Assembly: GCA_032251435.1 (NCBI GenBank)
Contig: JAVVEH010000049.1
Span: 1-31,360 of the forward strand
Reading direction: 5' to 3'
DNA length: 31,360 nucleotides
Source of the DNA: JAVVEH01 sp032251435
GTDB lineage: Bacteria > Verrucomicrobiota > Lentisphaeria > Oligosphaerales > MVZH01
The notes beneath the pieces were generated by a model that saw only the letters and a program-made list of their open reading frames with translations, did no database searches and was not told where the DNA came from. Of the stretch, positions 7,271-14,409 are shown one piece after another. Numbering within the stretch: the first letter of the stretch is position 1; the number at the start of each line of letters is the position of its first letter. The position numbers and the translations under genes were made by a program.

Positions 7271-8011
7271 TCAGGTGTCGGTCATGGCCATTTCGATAAT
7301 GTTTTGCAGGCGCTCCCAGTGTGTCCCTTTCCAATACACCTTTTGACAGTTGACGCAGCGCCGATAGTCGTCGACATAACGGAACGTTCGTGTGGGGACG
7401 TCATTTTCCACTGAGGCTTTTTCAACCCGGATCAGACAGCCGTTGCAGGTCATGCACCGGGCGAGCGGACGGATCATGGATTTTAGATCCAGTCGCCGGA
7501 TTACCTGAATCAGCTGGTCGAGGGGGCGGTCGGAGTGGATATAAACGCCGTGGGTAATCACCGACCGCATCAGCAGCAGCCGGTCACGGGTGAGCAGCAC
7601 CCGGCGGTCCCGGACGCTGATATCGGCCAGCTCGGGATCGTTCCAGGCGGAATCATACAGGCAGTCGAAGCCCAGCAGACGCAGATATCTGACCAGTTTG
7701 CCGAGATGGACATCAGCGACAAAGCGCGGATGCCGCAAAGGTTTTTCACGCAAACGGCAGACCGGAGAAATGTCCATGCCCTCAAAAACCGGGTAGACGC
7801 TGATCCGATCCCCGTCGCATAGCTTGCAGCTGAAATCGACCGATTCGCCATTGACCAGAATCAGATCCACCTCGGTGTGAGGGACCCCGAGGGCTTCGAT
7901 CAGATCTTTGACCGAGCGGGGTTCACCATAGGGGATCTCGAACGACCGCTTCCGTCGTTCCGGAGGCAGAAAATCGTTGAGTTCCTCATAGAATCTCAGG
8001 GAATAGCTCAT
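7271..8011 (-). CDS. Mut7-C RNase-domain protein with N-terminal ubiquitin-like domain
   Basis: A 246-residue protein with two domains. Residues about 1-80 form a beta-grasp (ThiS/MoaD-like) Ub-Mut7C domain ending in DGDRISVYPVFEG. Residues about 93-240 form a Mut7-C PIN-like nuclease domain with DVHLGKLVRYLRLLGFD, a LLTRDR acidic motif, and two zinc-binding pairs, CMTCNG and CVNCQKVYWKGTHW, that make a C-terminal zinc ribbon. The family is predicted to be an RNase; the specific RNA target is unknown. It is divergent from the large plus-strand operon and flanked by gaps of over 350 nt, so it is probably transcribed alone. The ubiquitin-like domain lacks a C-terminal GG because it is fused, so conjugation is unlikely. 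Base composition matches the right-hand chromosome rather than the R-M cassette. Confidence 0.88.
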   Translation of the reverse strand: MSYSLRFYEELNDFLPPERRKRSFEIPYGEPRSVKDLIEALGVPHTEVDLILVNGESVDFSCKLCDGDRISVYPVFEGMDISPVCRLREKPLRHPRFVADVHLGKLVRYLRLLGFDCLYDSAWNDPELADISVRDRRVLLTRDRLLLMRSVITHGVYIHSDRPLDQLIQVIRRLDLKSMIRPLARCMTCNGCLIRVEKASVENDVPTRTFRYVDDYRRCVNCQKVYWKGTHWERLQNIIEMAMTDT

Positions 8012-8381
8012 GCGTTCATCATTGGTTGACGGCTTGGAGGACGCGACTCATGATGCCCCGGACGCGGCCGGCGATTCCCGGGTTTGACGCGCGGCATCCA
8101 GTCCACCGCGGTCGGCCCCGGTCTGCCCACCGGAAACAATCTTGACGACTCGGCACCCGGAAGGGACCGGATTGAAAGATGACTGTTCCATAACGCTTAG
8201 TATAACCGGTTTTCTCAGACGGCCAAATCAGACCATGCGTCCGATGCGACGCAAGCGAAGCGCTGATGGCCACGCGCCCCGAATAACCGGGTTTGCATGG
8301 ACACGGGCGGGGTTTATATTCCGAATCTTTCGTTTATCATGGATCTGTTGAGGTTTGTATGACTAGCATCGAGGACGTGAC
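8012..8381. other. Divergent intergenic region upstream of the biosynthetic operon
   Basis: Separates the Mut7-C gene from the operon and must hold promoters in both directions. On the plus strand TTGCAT-16-TATATT (8293-8320) is the best promoter candidate, followed by about 60 nt of leader. No gene longer than a short leader peptide is supported, and no regulatory gene for the operon is present. Confidence 0.55.
8293..8320 (+). promoter_or_regulatory. Candidate promoter of the polyene/ladderane-like operon
   Basis: TTGCAT at 8293-8298 and TATATT at 8315-8320 with a 16-nt spacer, in an otherwise G+C-rich gap. Transcription would start near 8328, 54 nt before the first gene. Confidence 0.35.
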
Positions 8382-8385
8382 ATGA
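8359..8385 (+). CDS. Possible 8-codon leader peptide overlapping the ketoreductase start
   Basis: ATG at 8359 follows a TTGAGG site and reads MTSIEDVT, ending in a TGA that overlaps the next ATG as ATGA. The ketoreductase also has its own GAGG 7 nt before its ATG. The overlap could couple translation, or the short frame may be chance. Confidence 0.2.
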   Translation: MTSIEDVT

Positions 8386-9116
8386 CTGACACAACACGCC
8401 AGACCGCGTTGGTGATTGGCGGCAGCCGCGGCATCGGTCGAGGCATCGCCGTGGAGCTGGCGCGGCATGGCTTTGATATCTGCGTCACCTGCCGCGCCAA
8501 TCAAGCGGCGGCCGATGAGACACGGCGACAGGTGGAAGCTGAAGGGGTTCGTTGCGACACGCTGCTGTTTGACATGGCCGACTCCCGCGCGAGTAAGGAC
8601 GCGCTTGATAAACGGTTCGAGACCATGCCGCCATTTTGCGTGGTGTATTGCGCGGGCATCGCCCGTGACAACCTGATGATGTGGATGAGTCAGGACGAAT
8701 GGCGTGATGTGACCCGGACAAATTTAGACGGTTTTTTTAACACGATCCAGCCCGTCTTGTTTAACATGATGGCCGCCCGCGCCGGGCGCGTGATTGTCAT
8801 ATCCTCCGTTTCCGGCCAAATTGGCCAAGCGGGACAAGTCAACTATTCAGCCTCCAAAGCCGGGCTGATCGGGGCGGCGAAAGCCTTGGCCCGGGAAGTC
8901 GGACCCCGGGGAATTTTAGTCAACGTGATCGCGCCGGGAGTGATTGAAACAGACATGACCGCTGACTTGCCCAAAGAAAAAATATTGCCGATGATTCCGT
9001 TGAAGCGCTTTGGCACCGTGGACGAGGTCGCCCCATTGGCCGCTTTTCTCGCGGGGCCGGGGGGCGCTTATATTCATGGTCAAGTCATCGGTGTCAACGG
9101 CGGCTTAGCCATGTGA
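8382..9116 (+). CDS. 3-oxoacyl-ACP reductase (FabG/ApeQ-like SDR)
   Basis: A classical short-chain dehydrogenase of 244 residues, expected to reduce beta-ketoacyl-ACP with NADPH during chain elongation in the cytoplasm. It has the cofactor motif GGSRGIG (13-19), CAGIARD in place of NNAG, the catalytic Tyr155 and Lys159 in YSASK, and a C-terminal FabG-type ending with GQVIGVNGGLAM. It is the first gene of the operon and the only ketoreductase in it. The closest functional counterpart is the ketoreductase of aryl polyene clusters. It overlaps the next gene by 4 nt if that gene starts at GTG 9113. Confidence 0.92.
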   Translation: MTDTTRQTALVIGGSRGIGRGIAVELARHGFDICVTCRANQAAADETRRQVEAEGVRCDTLLFDMADSRASKDALDKRFETMPPFCVVYCAGIARDNLMMWMSQDEWRDVTRTNLDGFFNTIQPVLFNMMAARAGRVIVISSVSGQIGQAGQVNYSASKAGLIGAAKALAREVGPRGILVNVIAPGVIETDMTADLPKEKILPMIPLKRFGTVDEVAPLAAFLAGPGGAYIHGQVIGVNGGLAM

Positions 9117-10654
9117 GAAAAGGAAACGCCTTGCGGGATTCCAACCATTATGATTTTGTCATTGTCGGTGGCGGTGTCGGCGGGTTGACTTTGGCCCTGT
9201 TAGCCGGGCTGAACGGACATCGGGTTCTTTTGCTGGAAAAAAGTCCCGCTCTGGGCGGCTCCCTGCGCCGTTTCAAGCGGAACGGAATTTCCTTGGACAC
9301 CGGTTTCCACTTCACCGGCGGCCTGACTCAATCAGGCATTTTGACCCAAATGCTACGCGTCCTGGGCATGGACGGGGATATTATTGCCGATCCAATCACC
9401 CGGGAAGAGGATAACCGCTTCATTCTGGAAGCGGCCGGGCGGGTACTCAGCCTGCCCGTCGGCTTTGAGCCGATGGTCAACAGCTTAAAGCGGCAATTCC
9501 CCCGTGAGCAGGTGGCCATTGACACGTATTTCCGCCTCATCCGGGAAGTGAATGGCAACACGGCCTCCCTTGACCTCAACACCATCACCGAGCTAACCGC
9601 GGCGGATCCCTTTGATTCAACATCACTGAAAGACGTTCTTGACTCTCTGACTGATGACAGGGATCTCAAATGCGTTCTATGCGGCTATTCCATGTGCTAC
9701 GGCGTGCCCAATCACGAGATGTCTTTCGCCAATCACGCCCGGGTTGTTTTTAACATGTACGAGCGGGTCGCCCGGGTCCAACGGGGAGGCGACGCGTTCT
9801 TAGACGCCTTTATCCGTCAACTCAAAACGGTTAACGTGACTGTCCGCCCGCGGACACACATCACCGAATGCCGGGACGTGGAGAACCGGCGCGTCGGCCG
9901 ATTTGTTCTGAATACCGGGGAAACGGTCACAACGGATCATTGCGTGTTTACCATCCACCCCCGGGCGGTGCTGGAAACGGTTTCCCGCGCCAATGTCTCA
10001 AAAGCGTTCGCCGCCCGCGTGGAGAACTTTGAGCCGTCAAACGGATTTTTCACGCTCTACGCCGAAGTGGACGACACCCCCGAAATTCCTCCTTTCCAGC
10101 CGGCCATTATCTCCCTGTTTCCAATCGGCGAGGCGGACAATCTGTTCACCAAACATCCGGATCAGCGCCCGTTGGTGATCATGAAAAGCCGCGAGCTCGA
10201 TCAGACGGGCCGGCCGAGAAATGTCCTCAACGCGTTTGAACTGTCGCATGTTGACGATGTCGCGGCGTGGACGAAGACCCGCCTGGGCGACCGGCCGGCT
10301 GACTACCAGGCCTATAAACGGCGGCGTGTCGAGCACATGACAACGCGGATTTTAACCTGGTATCCTGAGTACCGGAATCATTTTCATCTTCTTGACTCCG
10401 CGAGTATGTTAACCTTTCGTGATTATTTACACAGTCCCTACGGCTGCGCCTATGGCATCAAACAGAAAATGGGCCAGTTTAACGTGTTTGGCCGGTTGCC
10501 GCTAAAAAATGTCTTCGCCGCCGGGCAGAACGCGGCGCTCCCCGGGCTTGTGGGCACCATGCTGGCTTCTTTCGTGATTGGCCGCGGCCTGCTGGGGAAG
10601 GACGCCTTCAAAGCGTTCATCAGCCGCCGACTGAAACACACGGATCCGACATAG
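9113..10654 (+). CDS. FAD-dependent phytoene desaturase/RetSat-like oxidoreductase
   Basis: A 513-residue flavoprotein of the CrtI/CrtISO/RetSat amine-oxidase superfamily. The dinucleotide-binding motif VIVGGGVGGLTLA lies at 16-28, an acidic ribose-binding Glu at about 42, and GGSLRRF follows as in CrtI-like enzymes. The C-terminal FAD motif is NVFAAGQNAALPGLVG (about 463-478). Members desaturate, saturate or isomerise long conjugated chains, so it probably acts on the acyl or polyene product here. Similar proteins are among the proposed ladderane enzymes of anammox bacteria. The start is uncertain: GTG 9113 overlaps the ketoreductase stop by 4 nt, while TTG 9131 has AAAAGGA at good spacing and removes six residues. 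An 80-nt gap follows, the longest break within the operon apart from the one holding the 35-residue frame. Confidence 0.85.
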   Translation: MRKGNALRDSNHYDFVIVGGGVGGLTLALLAGLNGHRVLLLEKSPALGGSLRRFKRNGISLDTGFHFTGGLTQSGILTQMLRVLGMDGDIIADPITREEDNRFILEAAGRVLSLPVGFEPMVNSLKRQFPREQVAIDTYFRLIREVNGNTASLDLNTITELTAADPFDSTSLKDVLDSLTDDRDLKCVLCGYSMCYGVPNHEMSFANHARVVFNMYERVARVQRGGDAFLDAFIRQLKTVNVTVRPRTHITECRDVENRRVGRFVLNTGETVTTDHCVFTIHPRAVLETVSRANVSKAFAARVENFEPSNGFFTLYAEVDDTPEIPPFQPAIISLFPIGEADNLFTKHPDQRPLVIMKSRELDQTGRPRNVLNAFELSHVDDVAAWTKTRLGDRPADYQAYKRRRVEHMTTRILTWYPEYRNHFHLLDSASMLTFRDYLHSPYGCAYGIKQKMGQFNVFGRLPLKNVFAAGQNAALPGLVGTMLASFVIGRGLLGKDAFKAFISRRLKHTDPT

Positions 10655-10734
10655 TGCCCCGGCAGGGATGTGATCGCGGCGGCAATTCGGGTTTTGAGTT
10701 TACTTTCCCGCATTATTCTGAAAGTTTTTTTATC

Positions 10735-11964
10735 ATGAAACGAGTTGTCATCACTGGCATGGGTGTCATCACGCCCTTCGGCCATGGCGTGGATGCCTTA
10801 ATGAACGGTCTGGCGAGCGGCCATAACGCCGTACGCTTTATGGAGGGTTGGGATCGCTACGAAGGCATGCGCAGCCTGGTCGCGGCGCCGGCGCGTCTGG
10901 GTGACGTGAGCCGAATCCCGCGCAAACAGCGGCGGTCCATGGGACGGTTGAGCCTGTTCGCTGTGCTCGCCGCTGAGGAGGCTTTACGCGCGTCCGGCCT
11001 GGACATCCAGACGGTAGGCAATGATCAGGTGGGGTGCGTGATGGGCTCGACGATGGGCGGGGCGGAAGCCCTCACCGAGACCTTTGAAACCATGTCAGTG
11101 AATCCTGACTTATCCCTACTTAAGTCAATGAATTTTTTCAAATGCGTGTCCCACACCGCGGCGATGAATGTCGCGCAATATTTTGGTCTCACCGGCATCG
11201 TCATGGCCACGTCCGCCGCTTGCGCCTCAAGCTTGCAAGCGGTCGGCACCGGCTATGATTTAATTCGTCTGGGACGGCAAAAAGCGGTTTTATGCGGGGG
11301 AAGTGAAGAAGCCCACCCCACTGTGACCGCCTCATTTGACATCCTCTTCGCCACATCGGCGGGCTACAATGATCACCCTGAATTAACTCCCCGCCCCTTC
11401 GATCGGGATCGGGACGGACTGGTCTGCGGCGAGGGTGCCGGGGTGCTCGTTTTAGAGGATTTCGATCACGCCCGCCAACGGGGCGCCACCATCCTCGCGG
11501 AAGTGACCGGCTATCAAACCGGCGGCAGTGGCGAGCACGTGAGCCAATCCAACCAAGAGGCTATCAGCCGGTGCGTCCGCGGAGCCCTCGCTGAGGCCGG
11601 CGTGGCACCGGAAGCAGTGGACTATATTTCCGCCCATGCGACTGGAACCGTCCAGGGAGATTTGGAGGAGGCGCTGGCAATCCGTGAAATCTTCGGCGAC
11701 CGGGTGCCGGTCAGCAGCTTGAAAGGCCATATCGGGCACACGTTGGGCGCCTCAGGCGCCATCGAACTGGCGGCCACCTTGCGAATGATGAGAGACGGCG
11801 TGATTTACCCGACACTCAACTTGCAAAACGAGGATGACAAAGCCCGCGGCTTGAAGTATATTAAGCAAACGGAAAAACGCCCCGTCAACACGATTTTAAA
11901 AAATTGCTTCGCTTTTGGTGGCATTAACGCGGCTGTGGTTTGCCAGAAAGTGGACGCTTCATGA
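10735..11964 (+). CDS. 3-oxoacyl-ACP synthase, FabF-type ketosynthase (KAS II)
   Basis: A 409-residue condensing enzyme that extends an acyl chain with malonyl-ACP. It begins MKRVVITGMGVITPFG as FabF proteins do, so ATG 10735 is preferred over the in-frame upstream codon at 10654. The catalytic triad is complete: Cys163 in TSAACASS, His301 in SAHATGT and His332 in LKGHIGHTLGASG, with Lys330 adjacent. The length is normal for the family. It overlaps the ACP gene by 4 nt, which suggests a matched KS/ACP pair. Together with a second ketosynthase (20591-21706) and a Cys-less KS-like protein, it forms the elongation set of an aryl polyene or ladderane-type pathway. Confidence 0.93.
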   Translation: MKRVVITGMGVITPFGHGVDALMNGLASGHNAVRFMEGWDRYEGMRSLVAAPARLGDVSRIPRKQRRSMGRLSLFAVLAAEEALRASGLDIQTVGNDQVGCVMGSTMGGAEALTETFETMSVNPDLSLLKSMNFFKCVSHTAAMNVAQYFGLTGIVMATSAACASSLQAVGTGYDLIRLGRQKAVLCGGSEEAHPTVTASFDILFATSAGYNDHPELTPRPFDRDRDGLVCGEGAGVLVLEDFDHARQRGATILAEVTGYQTGGSGEHVSQSNQEAISRCVRGALAEAGVAPEAVDYISAHATGTVQGDLEEALAIREIFGDRVPVSSLKGHIGHTLGASGAIELAATLRMMRDGVIYPTLNLQNEDDKARGLKYIKQTEKRPVNTILKNCFAFGGINAAVVCQKVDAS

Positions 11965-12260
11965 GTGACTGTTCGACGATGATGACAACCGAAGAGATTC
12001 AAGGTAAAGTTTTTGACGTGTTTGAGGATGCGTTTGAAATTGACCGAGACTTGTTAACGCGTGACGCGCGCATTTTCACCGATTTAGGGCTGGACAGCCT
12101 GGATATCGTGGATCTGGTGGTGGCGTTACAACAGGCTTTCGGTGTGAAGCTGCGCGACAATGAAAAAATCCGGTCGATTCGTACCGTTGGCGATGTGTGC
12201 GAATTTATCAGCCAGATCGCGCGGGACGGCGCGGATGGCTCCGCTCCCGCCGGGGAGTAG
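11961..12260 (+). CDS. Acyl carrier protein
   Basis: A 99-residue acidic carrier protein with the phosphopantetheine attachment motif LGLDSLDIVDLV; Ser46 is the expected 4'-phosphopantetheine site. Helix II and the VALQQAFGVKL stretch are typical. It is the only carrier protein in the operon, whereas aryl polyene clusters usually have two. The start overlaps the ketosynthase stop as ATGA. No phosphopantetheinyl transferase lies in the window, so the host enzyme must load it. Confidence 0.93.
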   Translation: MSDCSTMMTTEEIQGKVFDVFEDAFEIDRDLLTRDARIFTDLGLDSLDIVDLVVALQQAFGVKLRDNEKIRSIRTVGDVCEFISQIARDGADGSAPAGE

Positions 12261-12264
12261 GGGT

Positions 12265-12372
12265 ATGACAACCTGCCACACATCAACTGCCAAGGGCCGC
12301 GCCCGCGGGCGGGCGTTCGCTTTGTTCCTGGTCAAGGCGCTGTCGTTCATTATGAGCCGGGGCGGGCGGTGA
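12265..12372 (+). CDS. Possible 35-residue basic peptide between ACP and acyltransferase
   Basis: A short frame that starts 4 nt after the ACP stop and ends 1 nt before the acyltransferase ATG. It has an Arg/Lys-rich N-terminal half and a hydrophobic stretch RAFALFLVKALSFI. It fits the operon spacing exactly, but I do not recognise it. It may be a remnant of a small membrane protein or a chance frame in a 113-nt gap. Confidence 0.3.
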   Translation: MTTCHTSTAKGRARGRAFALFLVKALSFIMSRGGR

Positions 12373-12373
12373 T

Positions 12374-13111
12374 ATGCGGGTGCTGCTGTTTAACATCTGG
12401 TACTATTTCCTGTTCTGTGTGGCGACCCTTCTCACCGTCGCCGCGTCCACTCCTGTTATTTGTTGCGTCCGGCTGGCCAAGGGACAGCGGGCGGCGCTGA
12501 AAGCCGCCCGCCTGGCCATTGTGGCCTACGGGAAAATCTGCATTTTTCTTACCTGGCCGTTTATCCGGTTACGATTTTCAGGTTACACCCGCCGCCCGGG
12601 GGCTGAGGTGTTTATATGCAATCACCGGTCATCGTCCGACCCCTTTCTAATGAGTTTGTTTGCCAAAGAGATTATTCAGATCGTCAACATTTGGCCTTTC
12701 AAATTACCCATTCTCGGTCCTGTCGCCCGAATCAGCGGTTATCTGAGTGTGCGGCAAATGCCTTTTGAATCCTTCCGGGAGAAAGCGGCCGCGTTGCTTG
12801 CCGAGGGCGTTTCCATCGCCGCGTTTCCGGAAGGGACACGCAGTCGTGACGGGCGTAGCGTGGGTTCTTTTCACGGCGCCATCCTGCGGGTGTGTCAGGA
12901 AACCGGCGCCCCGATCATTCCCGTCTGCATCATGGGCAACGAAGACAAGCCGAAACGGGGATCTATTCTGCTTCAGCCGGGTCTGGTGCGGGTGGAATGC
13001 CTGCCTCCGGTCACGCGGGACATGTACCAGGATCTGTCTCCCTTTCAACTGAAGCGGTTGATCCGCGGTCAGATCATCCAGCATCTTGAGCAAAGCGAGG
13101 GAGCGGCATGA
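12374..13111 (+). CDS. PlsC-family 1-acylglycerol-3-phosphate acyltransferase-like protein
   Basis: A 245-residue membrane-associated acyltransferase. It has a hydrophobic N-terminal segment (about 4-32), the catalytic HX4D motif in NHRSSSDP (His84, Asp89), and the substrate motif FPEGTRSRDG (151-160). Proteins of this family move an acyl chain from CoA or ACP to a lysophospholipid or similar acceptor at the inner membrane. Aryl polyene clusters carry comparable acyltransferases that help anchor the product to lipid, which is the most likely role here. It overlaps the ligase gene by 4 nt. Confidence 0.88.
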   Translation: MRVLLFNIWYYFLFCVATLLTVAASTPVICCVRLAKGQRAALKAARLAIVAYGKICIFLTWPFIRLRFSGYTRRPGAEVFICNHRSSSDPFLMSLFAKEIIQIVNIWPFKLPILGPVARISGYLSVRQMPFESFREKAAALLAEGVSIAAFPEGTRSRDGRSVGSFHGAILRVCQETGAPIIPVCIMGNEDKPKRGSILLQPGLVRVECLPPVTRDMYQDLSPFQLKRLIRGQIIQHLEQSEGAA

Positions 13112-14406
13112 TAGTGACAAAGGATATGTCGGCGGCTTTCAGACCGGTGGAAGACATGGAGGCCATCCAAAAACGCGGGCTGATCAGTCATCTGCGGCAT
13201 TGCCAAACCGCCTCGCCGTTTTACAAAGACCAGCTTGCCGCCGTCTCAATCACGTCCGCCGCCACCTTGACCGATATACTGGATCAACTCCCGTTCACGG
13301 AAAAGGATGATATCGCCGCGCGGAATGATGATTTTCTCGCTGTCCCGATGCCGCGCGTCGCGGACATTGTCGTTTCTTCCGGCACCACCGGGGCGCCCAC
13401 AAAAGTGTTCTATACCGATCATGACTTGCGCCGCCTGGCTTATAACGAGGAAAAGTCGTTTATCGGCTGCGGGCTCAGCGCCGGCGACCGGGTGCTGCTG
13501 ACGTGCACCATCGACCGTTGCTTCATCGCCGGACTCGCCTATTATCTGGGCGCCCGGGAAATGGGCGCGGCCACTATTCGCAACGGCCACGCCAATATGG
13601 CCGGCCACGTGGACATTATCCAACGCCTGGAACCAACAGCCATTGTCGGGGTCCCCACATTTATCCGCAAACTTGGCCAGTATATGCTGGATGAAGGCGT
13701 GTCGCCAGCCGGCACTGCCGTGACCAGGATGGTTTGTATCGGCGAACCCACCCGGAATCGGGATATGGCCCTGACGCGGGTCGGGGCGGATGTGGAAAAA
13801 CTCTGGCAGGCGAGGACGTATTCCACGTACGCCTCATCCGAGACGGTCACCACGTTTTGTGAATGCGAAGCGCAAGCTGGAGGGCATCTTCACCCCGATT
13901 TGGGAATTGTGGAAATTATCGGTGAAAGCGGCGGGCGGTTGCCCCCGGGCCAAGTCGGTGAGGTCGTTGTCACCCCCCTGGGCGTTGAGGGCATGCCGTT
14001 GATCCGTTTCAAAACAGGTGATATCAGTTTTCTCTTGGACGCTCCTTGCCCATGCGGACGACGGTCCCCCCGGCTGGGACCCATTCTTGGCCGCCGCAAA
14101 CACATGTTGAAAATTAAGGGAACCACTGTTTATCCACAAGCCGCGTTTGATCTGCTCAGTTCAATCGACGGCGTTGACGAATACATGCTTGAGGTGACCA
14201 GTGACACGGATTTATCCGATCTGCTCACCGTCCGCGTCTCACTGAAGGATGACCAGATCACCGCCCAATGGCTACGGGAAAAATTACAGGCCCGTTTACG
14301 GGTCACACCGCATGTGGACATCACCGGACGAGACCAGCTCCGGTCGTTGGTTTTTCTCCCGCAATACCGTAAGCCGCGGCGGTTTTTAGACAAAAGGAAT
14401 CACTGA
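13108..14406 (+). CDS. PaaK-like adenylate-forming ligase (acyl/aryl activation)
   Basis: A 432-residue AMP-binding enzyme of the phenylacetate-CoA ligase group. The phosphate loop SSGTTGAPTK is at 90-99, the YASSE adenine/AMP motif at about 248-252, and the hinge and C-terminal region are around GRRKHMLKIKGTTVYP. CECEAQAGGHLHPD and CPCG resemble the structural zinc site of PaaK proteins. It probably activates the starter acid, aromatic or fatty, as adenylate and passes it to CoA or the ACP. No ammonia-lyase is present to make cinnamate or coumarate, so the starter may not be the 4-hydroxycinnamoyl-type unit of known aryl polyenes. The start overlaps the upstream gene as ATGA. Confidence 0.88.
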   Translation: MIVTKDMSAAFRPVEDMEAIQKRGLISHLRHCQTASPFYKDQLAAVSITSAATLTDILDQLPFTEKDDIAARNDDFLAVPMPRVADIVVSSGTTGAPTKVFYTDHDLRRLAYNEEKSFIGCGLSAGDRVLLTCTIDRCFIAGLAYYLGAREMGAATIRNGHANMAGHVDIIQRLEPTAIVGVPTFIRKLGQYMLDEGVSPAGTAVTRMVCIGEPTRNRDMALTRVGADVEKLWQARTYSTYASSETVTTFCECEAQAGGHLHPDLGIVEIIGESGGRLPPGQVGEVVVTPLGVEGMPLIRFKTGDISFLLDAPCPCGRRSPRLGPILGRRKHMLKIKGTTVYPQAAFDLLSSIDGVDEYMLEVTSDTDLSDLLTVRVSLKDDQITAQWLREKLQARLRVTPHVDITGRDQLRSLVFLPQYRKPRRFLDKRNH

Positions 14407-14409
14407 GAC

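Noticed and set aside
1..8011. Prophage or transposon carrying the R-M genes
   Set aside because: No integrase, transposase, phage structural gene or terminal inverted repeat was found, so only a general accessory-region call is supported.
10654..10734. Upstream start of the FabF-like ketosynthase at 10654
   Set aside because: The extra 27 residues have no similarity to ketosynthases, while MKRVVITGMG from 10735 is the canonical FabF N-terminus.
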